From NCBI RefSeq assembly GCF_003182155.1, contig NZ_QGTG01000002.1, forward strand, positions 1,069,646-1,133,645: a stretch of 64,000 nucleotides of DNA, in the 5' to 3' direction. This document shows positions 1 through 8,147 of the stretch, piece by piece. The notes beneath the pieces were generated by a model that saw only the letters and a list, made by a program, of their open reading frames with translations, made no database searches and was not told the origin of the DNA. Numbering within the stretch: the stretch's first letter is position 1; every line of letters begins with the position of its first letter. The translations under genes and the position numbers were made by a program. This DNA comes from Chitinophaga sp. S165. GTDB taxonomy: Bacteria; Bacteroidota; Bacteroidia; Chitinophagales; Chitinophagaceae.

Positions 1-379
1 TATCCAGCCACCATTTTCTGACAAGGTTAAAAGCGAGGATGCCAGCAACAGCGCCGACTGTATCTGCTGCAACGTCACTCATATCAAAGCTGCGGTGAAC
101 AGCAATGTACTTCTGGATATATTCAATAGCGAGACCATAAAAAGATGCGGAGATAGCAATGATGGTCAATGTGAATTTAGAGATGATCCTCTTTTGCAGA
201 TATACTCCCAGGCAAAGGAAGAATACTGTACCTCCGAATAAGCCGAAGTGTACGATCTTATCAATATGGATCTTTTCGAACAATGGGTTAGATGGGATTT
301 TTTCTCCGGGTATCGTACATACATAAAGTACCAGTAGTATCCAGATTGTGGCTGGCAGGTAGTATTTGATAATTTTCAT
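1..379 (-). CDS. VanZ-like membrane protein (3' end cut by window edge)
   Basis: About 126 codons are visible, reading from an ATG at 379 to the left edge of the window. The protein is small and hydrophobic, with an N-terminal membrane segment, the sequence HIDKIVHFGLFG after about 45 residues, and further membrane segments. The order (first helix, a PGEKIP loop, then D-K-x-x-H-F) and the late motif RSFDMSDVAADTVGA match VanZ-family proteins, which are usually about 120-130 aa, so only a few residues are probably missing. VanZ proteins are linked to glycopeptide resistance in enterococci, but these short Bacteroidota homologues have no firm function. It follows gcvH on the same strand after a 133-bp gap that contains a strong hairpin, so it may be transcribed separately. 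Confidence 0.8.
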   Translation of the reverse strand, partial: MKIIKYYLPATIWILLVLYVCTIPGEKIPSNPLFEKIHIDKIVHFGLFGGTVFFLCLGVYLQKRIISKFTLTIIAISASFYGLAIEYIQKYIAVHRSFDMSDVAADTVGAVAGILAFNLVRKWWLD

Positions 380-406
380 TGCTGGCACCGTATTAGTTTA
401 GGCCGT

Positions 407-455
407 AAAGTTATAAGGTTATAAAGTTGTAGCCAACCTTATAACCTTAAACTTT
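407..455. repeat. 22-bp imperfect inverted repeat between gcvH and the vanZ-like gene
   Basis: Positions 407-429 pair with 434-455 around a 4-nt loop, with one mismatch and one bulged base; the core is TTATAAGGTT against AACCTTATAA. It lies after the gcvH stop and before the VanZ-like start, both on the minus strand. No clear T-run follows on the minus strand, so it may be an mRNA 3'-end stabiliser, a weak terminator or a dispersed hairpin repeat. The stem is A+T-rich. Confidence 0.6.
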
Positions 456-512
456 TACAGGGTTATACCCTTTTTAACCTTTTATTATAAATATCGTGGA
501 GAAGTATGCAGA

Positions 513-893
513 TTATTCGCCAACAAGCTTTCCGTAAGCAGCTGCGTCAAGCAAACCTTCTACATCCTTAGGATTCTTAACGGTCATTTTAACCATCCAG
601 CCATCACCATAAGGATCAGTATTCACCAGTTCAGGATCACTCTCCAGTTCCTCATTGAATTCGTTGAGGGTGCCGGCAACAGGCAGGAACAGATCAGATA
701 CAGTTTTTACAGCTTCTACGGTGCCGAATACATCTTCAGCCTCCAGTGTTTTACCAATGGTAGGAATGTCTACAAAAACGATGTCCCCTAATTCGCGTTG
801 TGCAAATTCAGTAATACCAATGGTTGCTGTATTACCATCCAGGAGAACCCATTCATGGTCTTTGGTGTAACGCAGATTTGATGGAAAATTCAT
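513..893 (-). CDS. gcvH: Glycine cleavage system H protein
   Basis: The 126-aa protein has the standard length. It carries the lipoylation motif [13 protein letters not shown] with the acceptor lysine at residue 63, plus the usual opening (RYTKDHEWV) and closing ([10 protein letters not shown]) blocks. GcvH shuttles the aminomethyl group from the P protein to the T protein and hydride to the L protein through its lipoyl arm, in the cytoplasm. No gcvP, gcvT or lipoyl ligase lies nearby; the gene sits at the end of a minus-strand run behind a secreted cyclophilin, as dispersed Bacteroidota gcvH genes often do. The ATG at 893 is well placed, immediately before the conserved N-terminus. Confidence 0.97.
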   Translation of the reverse strand: MNFPSNLRYTKDHEWVLLDGNTATIGITEFAQRELGDIVFVDIPTIGKTLEAEDVFGTVEAVKTVSDLFLPVAGTLNEFNEELESDPELVNTDPYGDGWMVKMTVKNPKDVEGLLDAAAYGKLVGE

Positions 894-949
894 GGCAAGT
901 TTGATTTTAAGCGGTAAAAGTAATGAAATTCCAAATGAGAATAAAAGTG

Positions 950-1609
950 TTAGAAGAAAAGGAATTTATGTATCAATCTTATTTTCATGGGCACATCTGT
1001 TAAGGGACGATCATTCGCATCTGTTTTTTGTGTTGCGATTTTATCAATCACATCAAGACCTTTTATCACTTGTCCGAATATAGTATAGCTCTGATCTAAC
1101 TGAGGAGTACCGCCATATTTTTTGTAGTATTCTCTCTGATCTACCGGGATCTTACGACCACCTAACCGCGTTTGTTCCAGTTTGTCCAATTGTTCGTCTG
1201 TCCACTTTTTTCCTTGTACGATGTAGAACTGACAGCCGGAACTTGCTTTTGCGGGATTATCATCACGTGCCGCAGCCAGTGCTCCTTTCATATGATAAAG
1301 GTCCAGCTGGAATTCGGCGGGAATGGTATAATTCACATCTCCATTGCCGAGAGCAGCGCCGGGTAGTGCATGTTTTGAATCGGGATCGCCGCCTTGTATC
1401 ATGAAGGTATTGATAACACGGTGGAAGAGTGTACTGTCGTAGAAATGGGCTTTCACCAGTTTAATGAAGTTATTTCTGTGTTGCGGTGTCTGATCATACA
1501 GTCTGATGATCATGGTGCCATAGGGCGTAATAACTTTTACTTTCCGGTTCTTGGCCATGGTAGTGGCAAATGATGATAATAATAGTAACAGGAGTAGCAG
1601 TCTTTTCAT
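950..1609 (-). CDS. Secreted cyclophilin-type peptidyl-prolyl isomerase
   Basis: A 219-aa protein starting with two basic residues and a run of eight leucines, a clear signal peptide ending near residue 19 (TTMA-K). The mature part is a cyclophilin domain: [16 protein letters not shown] carries the catalytic Arg and the Phe/Met/Gln pocket, and SSGCQFYIV is the second conserved block. It should catalyse cis-trans isomerisation of Xaa-Pro bonds in the periplasm and help outer-membrane protein folding. An insertion after the QFYIV block ([18 protein letters not shown] and following residues) is longer than in PpiA-type enzymes but is typical of Bacteroidota homologues. It lies 9 bp after the GNAT gene, consistent with one transcript. 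Confidence 0.93.
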   Translation of the reverse strand: MKRLLLLLLLLSSFATTMAKNRKVKVITPYGTMIIRLYDQTPQHRNNFIKLVKAHFYDSTLFHRVINTFMIQGGDPDSKHALPGAALGNGDVNYTIPAEFQLDLYHMKGALAAARDDNPAKASSGCQFYIVQGKKWTDEQLDKLEQTRLGGRKIPVDQREYYKKYGGTPQLDQSYTIFGQVIKGLDVIDKIATQKTDANDRPLTDVPMKIRLIHKFLFF

Positions 1610-1618
1610 GCAGGTGGT

Positions 1619-2152
1619 TTATGGTAATTGTTTTTTCATGAGCCAGTCGGTATCAGCCTGATTCCCGATCTGGAAAATATGTTCTCCAAACTTTTCGAAT
1701 CCTTGTTGCTGATAAAAACGGATAGCCTTGTGATTATGTTCCCAAACCCCAAGCCAAATAGTTGTGGCCTTGTTATCTCTGGCAACCTGGAAGCTATGTT
1801 CGATAAGCAGTTTGCCCAGGCGCATGCCCTGGAACTGTTGCAGCACATATATTTTCTCTACTTCTACAACAGGCGTCGGCAGCGGGCCGTTATTATCCGG
1901 TTGTTTATGCAGGTTCAGTTTAAGGAAGCCGGCAGGTTGCTGCTCGTGCCAGACCATGAAGAAAAGGGCGCCTGGGGCGTTCATTTCAGTGGCAAGGGCT
2001 TCTTTGCTTTTCTTATCAAGCAGGAAGGTCGTCAGATCTTCCGGGGTGTAAATACCATCAAAGGTTTCTGTAAAGGTCTGTTGTTCCAGTTGTACCAGAA
2101 TATCCAGCTGACCGGCCGTTATGGGGGCGATATGGTATGGTTGCATGATCAT
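1619..2152 (-). CDS. GNAT-family N-acetyltransferase
   Basis: From the ATG at 2152 the product is 177 aa. The open frame runs further up to 2206, but that would overlap the end of the upstream gene and add residues unlike a GNAT N-terminus, so a start at 2152 or the next ATG at 2146 is preferred. The acetyl-CoA site is visible as LQQFQGMRLGKLLIEHSF (the Q/RxxGxG/A motif), preceded by the beta4 strand VEVEKIYV and followed by TIWLGVWEHNHKAIRFYQQQGF, the usual final block. The substrate is unknown; the layout resembles small-molecule or protein-N-terminal acetyltransferases. It probably belongs to the minus-strand run 2516 to 513. Confidence 0.88.
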   Translation of the reverse strand: MIMQPYHIAPITAGQLDILVQLEQQTFTETFDGIYTPEDLTTFLLDKKSKEALATEMNAPGALFFMVWHEQQPAGFLKLNLHKQPDNNGPLPTPVVEVEKIYVLQQFQGMRLGKLLIEHSFQVARDNKATTIWLGVWEHNHKAIRFYQQQGFEKFGEHIFQIGNQADTDWLMKKQLP

Positions 2153-2162
2153 CCGGGTTAAG

Positions 2163-2185
2163 TGAGGAGCGCTGTCAGCGCCCCT
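2163..2185. repeat. Short GC-rich hairpin at a gene junction
   Basis: GAGG-a-GCGC-TGTCA-GCGC-c-CCTC forms a stem of two 4-bp blocks around one mismatch. It covers the stop codon of the 113-aa gene and the bases just before the GNAT start. It may affect translational coupling or mRNA processing; no T-tract follows, so it is not a typical terminator. Confidence 0.4.
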
Positions 2186-2516
2186 CAAGATCGTCAAAGT
2201 ATGCAATAATATGTTCCTGCAGAAATCTTTCCTGTTCGATCATATTCATTTTAGGAACAGCTTGTGCCTCTTTAAAATGAGGCCAGCCATCTTTGTCATA
2301 CCCTTCCAGTTCAAAGTAGCCACTCTGGCTTAACAGGGTACAGGTGGCCACATGCATGAGGTCCTGTTTCTGTTCTTTGGTAAATTTCTTTTTCATGTGG
2401 CCCAGCTCCTGGATACCTATTAAAAAGAGGATCGCCTCCATGTTCGGTTTCTTTCCGAAACGTTCAGTAAGCATATCCTCCACCCTTTTCCATTGCTGCG
2501 CGAATTCGTCCTGCAT
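2175..2516 (-). CDS. Conserved hypothetical protein, 113 aa
   Basis: I do not recognise a named family. The product is an acidic, helical, soluble protein with no signal peptide or membrane segment. Notable stretches are FGKKPNMEAILFLIGIQELG in the first half and a cluster of aromatic residues (SGYFELEGYDKDGWPHF) in the second. The pattern of short amphipathic helices suggests a small adaptor or binding protein, but this is only a guess. It is the first gene of a minus-strand run (GNAT, cyclophilin, gcvH) and has an exact TAnnTTTG promoter box at 2563-2570, about 45 bp before its ATG. Gene reality is well supported by promoter, spacing and coding character. Confidence 0.75.
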   Translation of the reverse strand: MQDEFAQQWKRVEDMLTERFGKKPNMEAILFLIGIQELGHMKKKFTKEQKQDLMHVATCTLLSQSGYFELEGYDKDGWPHFKEAQAVPKMNMIEQERFLQEHIIAYFDDLEGR

Positions 2517-2562
2517 CTTCTAAATATTTAATTATGAGCTCCGTATGGAGAAGTTACGTTTG

Positions 2563-2570
2563 CAAATGTA
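2563..2570 (-). promoter_or_regulatory. Bacteroidota -7 box TACATTTG for the 2516-513 gene run
   Basis: On the minus strand the sequence reads TACATTTG, an exact match to TAnnTTTG, 46 bases before the ATG at 2516. No clear TTG -33 element is seen at the right spacing. Confidence 0.5.
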
Positions 2571-2828
2571 CGTTATAAAAAAAGATGATATAAATATGGC
2601 CAGGCTTTATTAATTTGGACGCATGAGTTATTGAGACTTATGAATGACCATTTTCTGATATAAGGCATACCTGAAAAACCGCAGTTCCCTGATAATCATG
2701 AACGTAATTCGTAATTTGTCATTTATAATGTTATTATTAACAGCATTTTAACGGGCAAATCCTGCGCTGGTGGCTAGGTTTTACCCGCGGAATGTTTACT
2801 TTAGCAAACTTGTAAATAATATATAAGC
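2571..2828. other. Divergent intergenic region before moxR
   Basis: The whole gap between the 113-aa gene and moxR is 312 bp (2517-2828). Besides the minus-strand box at 2563-2570 it has a near-match box TACTTTAG at 2797-2804, 24 bp before the moxR ATG, which may drive the Bat cluster. I see no small ORF, RNA gene or repeat in it. Confidence 0.45.
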
Positions 2829-3827
2829 ATGGAGAATACATCGGATATCCGTCAATTGAACGAAAAGATCCATCAGGCCAGCGCATTTGTGGACCTGTTG
2901 AACCTGGAACTGAGTAAGGTGATCGTTGGTCAGCGTTACATGGTAGAGAGGTTGCTTATCGGCCTGCTGGCAGGTGGTCACGTATTGCTGGAGGGTGTAC
3001 CTGGTCTGGCAAAAACATTGTCCATTAAATCCCTGTCATCTGCAATTAATGCAAAATTCAGCCGTATCCAGTTTACGCCGGACCTTTTGCCGGCCGACGT
3101 GGTAGGTACGATGATATACAACCAGCAAAAGAACGAGTTTGTGGTACGCCGTGGTCCTATCTTCGCCAACTTTATCCTGGCAGATGAGATCAACCGTGCC
3201 CCCGCAAAGGTGCAGAGTGCGCTGCTGGAAGCAATGCAGGAAAGACAGATCACCATTGGTGATACTACCTTCAAACTGGACGATCCGTTCCTGGTACTGG
3301 CTACCCAGAACCCGATTGAGCAGGAAGGTACCTACATGCTGCCGGAAGCACAGGTAGACCGTTTTATGTTGAAAGTAACGATCGGTTATCCAACTAAAGA
3401 AGAAGAGCTGCACATCATTCGTCAGAACCTGAACCCTCAGGCTACTGCAACCATCAACCCGGTAGTACAGCCTTCAGATATTATCACAGCGCGTAAGCTG
3501 GTACGTGAAGTGTACATGGATGAAAAGATAGAACGCTATATCCTTGATATCGTTTTTGCAACACGTAATCCGGAGGACTACAAACTGCAGAAACTGAAGC
3601 CACTGATCTCTTATGGTGGTTCTCCGAGGGCAAGTATCAGTCTTGCATTGGCAGCTAAAGCATATGCATTCACCAAACGCAGAGGTTATGTGATCCCTGA
3701 GGATGTGCGCAGCATCTGTTTTGACGTAATGCGTCACCGTGTGGGTCTTACCTATGAGGCAGAAGCTGAAAATGTAACCAGCGAGAACATTCTCAGCGAG
3801 ATCCTGAATGCAGTTGAAGTGCCATAA
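2829..3827 (+). CDS. moxR: MoxR-family AAA+ ATPase
   Basis: A 332-aa AAA+ ATPase of the MoxR branch, at the usual length. Walker A is GVPGLAKT (56-63), Walker B is FILADEINRAP (Asp120-Glu121), and sensor 1 follows in LVLATQNPIEQEGTYMLPEAQ, the MoxR hallmark, with the arginine finger in VDRF. MoxR proteins act as chaperone-like partners of von Willebrand factor A proteins, helping to insert metal cofactors or mature target complexes. Here it heads a cluster with DUF58, a BatD-like protein and BatA, so those are its likely partners. The ATG at 2829 is preceded by an A+T-rich leader without strong Shine-Dalgarno sequence, normal for this phylum. Confidence 0.95.
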   Translation: MENTSDIRQLNEKIHQASAFVDLLNLELSKVIVGQRYMVERLLIGLLAGGHVLLEGVPGLAKTLSIKSLSSAINAKFSRIQFTPDLLPADVVGTMIYNQQKNEFVVRRGPIFANFILADEINRAPAKVQSALLEAMQERQITIGDTTFKLDDPFLVLATQNPIEQEGTYMLPEAQVDRFMLKVTIGYPTKEEELHIIRQNLNPQATATINPVVQPSDIITARKLVREVYMDEKIERYILDIVFATRNPEDYKLQKLKPLISYGGSPRASISLALAAKAYAFTKRRGYVIPEDVRSICFDVMRHRVGLTYEAEAENVTSENILSEILNAVEVP

Positions 3828-3877
3828 TAGTGGCTGTATTGAAGAGTGCTAATCATTATTCATTTTAATCATTACCG

Positions 3878-4741
3878 GTGGATACTGCAGAAATACTAAA
3901 AAGGGTAAGGCGGCTGGAAATAAAGACCAGAGGCCTCTCCAATCATATATTCTCAGGGGAGTATCACAGTGCTTTTAAAGGCCGTGGTATGTCTTTCAGT
4001 GAAGTAAGGGAATACCAGTTCGGAGATGACATCCGGTCTATTGACTGGAATGTGACAGCGCGTTTCAATCACCCGTTCGTAAAGATCTTCGAAGAGGAAC
4101 GTGAGCTCACCGTGATGTTGATGGTGGATGTGAGTGAAAGCTCCATCTTTGGTACTTCCAAACAGAACAAACGGAACATGATGACGGAATTATGTGCCGT
4201 ACTGGCATTTTCCGCTATCAACAACAACGATAAGGTAGGCGTTATCTTCTTCAGTGATGGAGTGGAAAAATATATCCCGCCTAAAAAAGGTAAGTCACAT
4301 ATCCTGTTCATCATTCGTGAGCTGATCTCTTTTGAGCCTAAACGTAAAGGAACCAATATTAAGGAAACACTCCGTTTCTTTAACAACGCCAATAAGAAAA
4401 GGAGCATTGTGTTTCTCATGAGCGACTTCCTCACCGGTAGTTACCAGGATGCCCTGAACATTGCATCCAAACGGCATGACATGGTGGGGGTTCATATTTA
4501 CGATCAGCGCGACAAAGAGCTGCCATCTGTAGGCCTCATCCAGATGAATGACCTGGAAACGGGCGACCGTCAGTGGGTGGATTCTTCTGATAAAAAAGTG
4601 CAGCAGTATTATACCCAGCAGTTCCATCAGCATGTGCAATATTGCCGTAACTCTTTTAAGAAAAGTGGGGCGGAGCTTATCAGCATACGTACGGATGAAG
4701 ATTATGTAAAAGCCTTACAATCCTTTTTCGTAAACAGGTGA
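3878..4741 (+). CDS. DUF58 (von Willebrand A-like) protein of the Bat cluster
   Basis: A 287-aa soluble protein starting at a GTG. The DUF58 signature is clear: GEYHSAFKGRGMSFSEVREY, GDDIRSIDWNVTARF and FEEERELTVMLMVDVSESS. The last block is a vWA-like metal-site loop (D-x-S-x-S), and VFLMSDFLTGS provides the later acidic position. DUF58 proteins almost always sit beside moxR and are thought to be its substrates or co-chaperones in envelope stress tolerance. It begins 50 bp after moxR and is followed 24 bp later by the BatD-like gene. I see no better ATG in frame near the conserved N-terminus. Confidence 0.93.
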   Translation: MDTAEILKRVRRLEIKTRGLSNHIFSGEYHSAFKGRGMSFSEVREYQFGDDIRSIDWNVTARFNHPFVKIFEEERELTVMLMVDVSESSIFGTSKQNKRNMMTELCAVLAFSAINNNDKVGVIFFSDGVEKYIPPKKGKSHILFIIRELISFEPKRKGTNIKETLRFFNNANKKRSIVFLMSDFLTGSYQDALNIASKRHDMVGVHIYDQRDKELPSVGLIQMNDLETGDRQWVDSSDKKVQQYYTQQFHQHVQYCRNSFKKSGAELISIRTDEDYVKALQSFFVNR

Positions 4742-4765
4742 TAGTTTAAAGCTGAGAGTACTAAC

Positions 4766-5755
4766 ATGGTTAAACCGATTATAATTAAACGTCTTATTTT
4801 CTTTTTCCTGCTGGGATTTGGCCTGGCGCCTTTTATATCATCTGCACAGCAGGTGGACGTAAATGCGCAGGCTGACACTGACAGGATCCGTCTTGGAGAA
4901 CAGGTGCGCCTCCGGCTCTCGGCCAGCATGCCTCCGCAGGGCATGAATGTGGTGTTCCCGCAGATCCCTGATTCCTTCGGACATTTTGAGGTTGTACGCC
5001 GTTCTCCGCTGGATACCACCGCGCAAGGCAACACGAAGCTGCTGGGACAGACCATCGTACTGACCAGTTTTGACTCCGGCCGCTGGGACATTCCGGCACT
5101 GCGTTTTGACCTGGTTAGTGCAGGTAACATTACTGATTCCGCATTTACAGGTCCGCTGAGCATTGATGTGAATACAGTGGATGTAGATACAACAAAAGCC
5201 TTCAAACCTATTAAAGCAGTACGCACGGTAGGCTGGAGCTTCTGGGATTACTGGCTGTATTTTGCTATTGGTATTACAGTACTGCTGGTCGCTATCGGGT
5301 TGATCGTATACTTCCGTAGCAAACCTAAAAAAGCGGCGCCTGTGCCTGTGGTAGCTGTGGTGCCGCCTTACGAAATAGCGTTGCAGCAATTGCAGCAGCT
5401 GAAGTCGGAAAAGGTATGGCAGCAGGGAGATATCAAACAATATTATACCCGGCTTACTGACATCCTTCGTAATTATTTTGAGCAGCAGTTTAACATTCCG
5501 GCACTTGAACAGACGTCGGAAGAGTTATTGCAACATATCAAGCCTGTTACCATTCTAAACCAGCAGCGCGATAAATTGCGCAGCTTATTAAGTCTGGCAG
5601 ATCTGGCGAAGTTTGCGAAAATGACGCCGTCTCCGGAAGAGCATGAAGGCGCCATGCAGCATGCACAGGAAATAGTGGAATGGACCAAGCCTGCGGTAGA
5701 AAAAGCTGCAGCAGCTGAAGCCGGGAAAGAAGAAACAAAGCAGCCCGTTAAATAG
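4766..5755 (+). CDS. BatD-like membrane-anchored protein of the Bat cluster
   Basis: A 329-aa protein with a signal peptide (about residues 1-27, ending SSAQQ), a periplasmic beta-rich domain (about 28-155), one transmembrane helix near 162-186 (DYWLYFAIGITVLLVAIGLIV starts it) and a cytoplasmic helical tail rich in Ala, Glu and Lys. The periplasmic part (DRIRLGEQVRLRL) resembles the immunoglobulin-like repeats of BatD, and the tail (QYYTRLTDILRNYFEQQF) is typical of the short proteins found between DUF58 and BatA in Bacteroidota. It probably links periplasmic sensing to the MoxR/DUF58 complex. The family name is inferred from layout as much as from sequence. Confidence 0.75.
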   Translation: MVKPIIIKRLIFFFLLGFGLAPFISSAQQVDVNAQADTDRIRLGEQVRLRLSASMPPQGMNVVFPQIPDSFGHFEVVRRSPLDTTAQGNTKLLGQTIVLTSFDSGRWDIPALRFDLVSAGNITDSAFTGPLSIDVNTVDVDTTKAFKPIKAVRTVGWSFWDYWLYFAIGITVLLVAIGLIVYFRSKPKKAAPVPVVAVVPPYEIALQQLQQLKSEKVWQQGDIKQYYTRLTDILRNYFEQQFNIPALEQTSEELLQHIKPVTILNQQRDKLRSLLSLADLAKFAKMTPSPEEHEGAMQHAQEIVEWTKPAVEKAAAAEAGKEETKQPVK

Positions 5756-5791
5756 GCCGCTCTCCTTCAAAAGAGAAATTATTATTAATAA

Positions 5792-6802
5792 ATGGATTTT
5801 TCGATCTGGAAAAGTATTGAATTCGCTCACCCTGCCTTCTTTGGGCTGCTGGCGCTGATACCGGTGATGATCTACTGGTATATCGCAAAGCAGCAACGGC
5901 GGCAGGTAGCCATGGAAATGTCTTCCCTGCAGGGGTTGAAAGGATTGCCGGTTTCCTGGAAGGTGACAATGCGGCCTGTATTACTCGTACTGCGCCTCCT
6001 GGCTTTCACAGCTTTGGTTGTAGCATTGGCCAGGCCGCAAACAAGTAATACTTCCGAAAGCATCGATAGTGAAGGTATCGATATTGTGATGGCGATCGAC
6101 ATTTCGGGTAGTATGCTTGCGCAGGACCTGCAGCCGGACAGGCTGGAAGCCGCCAAGAAAGTGGCCATGAACTTTGTGGACAGCCGTATCAGTGACCGTA
6201 TCGGTTTAGTGATATTCTCCGGTGAAAGCTTTACACAATGCCCTATCACAACAGACCATGGTGTACTGAAAAATCAGATAGCATTGGTGAAAAGCGGTAT
6301 GCTGCAGGATGGCACCGCTATCGGTATGGGACTGGCTACTTCCGTAGACCGTTTACGGACCAGTAAGGCTAAAAGTAAAGTGATCATCCTGCTGACCGAC
6401 GGTGTGAACAACACCGGTCTGATAGATCCGCTCACAGCACTGGAAATCAGTAAGGCATTTAAGATCCGTGTGTATACCATCGGTGTGGGTACTGTCGGAA
6501 AAGCGCCTTTCCCGATGACTATGCCTGACGGCTCCATCCAGATGCAGATGCAGGATGTACAGCTGGATGAACCACTGATGAAAAAGATCTCCTCAGAAAC
6601 AGGCGGTAAATATTTCAGGGCGACCAACAATAAAGAACTTGAGAATATTTACAGTGAGATCGACAAACTGGAGAAAACAAAAGTAGAGATCACTTCCTAT
6701 AAACGTTTTGCGGAACATTTCTTCCCGCTGGCTATATTGGCACTGGCATGTATCCTGTTGGAGGTGGTGCTCAGATATACTGCTTTCAGAAGTCTGCCAT
6801 AA
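5792..6802 (+). CDS. batA: BatA-like von Willebrand factor A membrane protein
   Basis: A 336-aa inner-membrane protein. Two hydrophobic segments near residues 15-33 and 62-80 precede a vWA domain with an intact metal site: DISGS (103-107), the Thr in QDGTAIGMG, and LLTDGVNN. A third membrane helix closes the protein near its C-terminus (FFPLAILALACILLEVVL). BatA is part of the Bat aerotolerance/envelope system, displaying its vWA domain in the periplasm for partner binding. In most Bacteroidota batB, a TPR protein batC and a large batD follow; here the cluster ends with a terminator at 6818-6885. Confidence 0.92.
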   Translation: MDFSIWKSIEFAHPAFFGLLALIPVMIYWYIAKQQRRQVAMEMSSLQGLKGLPVSWKVTMRPVLLVLRLLAFTALVVALARPQTSNTSESIDSEGIDIVMAIDISGSMLAQDLQPDRLEAAKKVAMNFVDSRISDRIGLVIFSGESFTQCPITTDHGVLKNQIALVKSGMLQDGTAIGMGLATSVDRLRTSKAKSKVIILLTDGVNNTGLIDPLTALEISKAFKIRVYTIGVGTVGKAPFPMTMPDGSIQMQMQDVQLDEPLMKKISSETGGKYFRATNNKELENIYSEIDKLEKTKVEITSYKRFAEHFFPLAILALACILLEVVLRYTAFRSLP

Positions 6803-6817
6803 AACAATTTAACCAGA

Positions 6818-6885
6818 GAAAATAAGGACCAGGAATCAAATGCGAATAACAATCGCTGTATTCCCGGTCCTTATTTCTTTTTCCA
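6818..6885 (+). terminator. Long-stem terminator after the Bat cluster
   Basis: AAATAAGGACC (6820-6830) pairs perfectly with GGTCCTTATTT (6866-6876); inside it GGAAT pairs with ATTCC and GCGA with TCGC, giving one long hairpin. A TTTCTTTTT tract follows. It closes the moxR-batA transcript. Confidence 0.8.
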
Positions 6886-6975
6886 GAACAGGCTTTCCTT
6901 CCATCTTCTGCCGGGGGGCGTAATACCTAAAAGAAAAACCACCTACCTTTACAGCTTAATAACTACGAAGAAAAT

Positions 6976-7911
6976 TTGCAAGCAACCATTTACAAATCCA
7001 CAGGAAGCTGGTATACAGCGAAAACAGATACGGGAGAAGTATTTCAGGCCCGTATTAAGGGTATAATGAAAATGGATGAGGATATTACCTCTACCAATCC
7101 CATTGCTGTGGGCGATGTAGTTGAAATTGTGCGGGAAGACGGAGATGCGAATGCCAATAATGCGATGATCACTGAAATAGTCGACCGCCGGAATTATATA
7201 GTACGTAACTCCCCTCACAAGAAGAACCAGCAACATATTGTGGCCGCTAATATGGATCAGGCCATGCTGATCTGTACGGTGAAGGAGCCACGTACTTCTA
7301 ATGGTTTTATGGACCGATTCCTGGTAACAGCTGCTGCTTATCATATACCAGTGGTGCTGGTGTTCAACAAGAAGGATATTTACAAAGAGAAAGATCTGGA
7401 CAAGTTTGCCGAGTTACAGGCCTTGTATGAAGATATAGGTTATAAAGTATTGCTCGTTTCTGCTGAAAAGCAGGAAGGGATAGAGATGCTGATCGAAGAA
7501 ATGAAGGATAAAACCACACTGATGTCAGGACATTCCGGTGTGGGAAAATCTTCCCTGATCAACCGTTTGTTACCGGGGCTTGAGCTGCGAACCAAGTCGG
7601 TAAGCGGATGGAGCGGAAAGGGGTTACATACTACTACCTATGCTGAAATGTATGACCTTCCGATGGGAGGTAAACTGATAGATACCCCAGGCGTGCGTGA
7701 GTTTGGTGTCGTTAATATATCCAAACAGGAGTTATCGCATTATTTCCTCGAAATGCAACCCTACATTACCCAGTGCCAGTTTAATAACTGCCTGCATATG
7801 AACGAGCCCGGATGTGCCGTAAAAGCGGCCGTAGATGCGGGCGATATCGATGTGGACCGGTATGTAAGTTATGCTTCTATCCTGGATTCTATCCAGGAAG
7901 AATTGTACTGA
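6976..7911 (+). CDS. rsgA: Ribosome small subunit-dependent GTPase A
   Basis: A 311-aa circularly permuted GTPase. After an N-terminal OB-fold come G4 NKKD (131-134), G1/P-loop GHSGVGKSS (185-193) and G3 DTPG (236-239), in the RsgA order. A C-terminal zinc-binding domain has Cys267, Cys272, His274 and Cys280. RsgA aids late maturation of the 30S subunit and releases RbfA, which is also encoded in this window (52757). The start is a TTG: no in-frame ATG exists between it and an upstream stop at 6928, and the conserved N-terminus begins here. A near-match promoter box TACCTTTA lies at 6944-6951. Confidence 0.95.
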   Translation: MQATIYKSTGSWYTAKTDTGEVFQARIKGIMKMDEDITSTNPIAVGDVVEIVREDGDANANNAMITEIVDRRNYIVRNSPHKKNQQHIVAANMDQAMLICTVKEPRTSNGFMDRFLVTAAAYHIPVVLVFNKKDIYKEKDLDKFAELQALYEDIGYKVLLVSAEKQEGIEMLIEEMKDKTTLMSGHSGVGKSSLINRLLPGLELRTKSVSGWSGKGLHTTTYAEMYDLPMGGKLIDTPGVREFGVVNISKQELSHYFLEMQPYITQCQFNNCLHMNEPGCAVKAAVDAGDIDVDRYVSYASILDSIQEELY

Positions 7912-7973
7912 CCACAGCGTTGGCTACATCCAGCACTTTTCTCCTGCTTCGCGGGTAGGAAACATTTCATGTA

Positions 7974-8132
7974 CTAAAACAACTTCTTTTTCTTCCTGGG
8001 ACCGCTCATCTCGTCCAGGAGTTTCTCAGCACCCCAGTTCTTACGGGGAGTGGGGCAACCTGTTTTCCTGGTACGGCAGGCAGATAGGCCGGTGAAGGAT
8101 ATCACCAGTACAAAGAGTAAAAGTTTTTTCAT
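7974..8132 (-). CDS. Micro-lipoprotein A (52 aa)
   Basis: Reading left from the ATG at 8132, the frame gives 52 residues and a TAG at 7974-7976. The first 18 residues form a lipoprotein signal peptide ending in the lipobox LSAC, with Cys19 as the lipidation site. The mature part is about 34 residues, strongly basic, with a KTGCP motif (residues 23-27) shared with the neighbouring gene and a lysine-rich end (GPRKKKKLF). I do not know its function. It is short enough to be missed by common length cut-offs. The paralogue lies 15 bp upstream on the same strand, which strongly suggests that both are real. Confidence 0.72.
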   Translation of the reverse strand: MKKLLLFVLVISFTGLSACRTRKTGCPTPRKNWGAEKLLDEMSGPRKKKKLF

Positions 8133-8147
8133 AGGGTACCGTATTAA

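Noticed and set aside
1628..2161. 177-codon open frame on the plus strand
   Set aside because: It lies wholly opposite the GNAT gene, whose acetyl-CoA motif is clear; the plus-strand translation has no recognisable domain.
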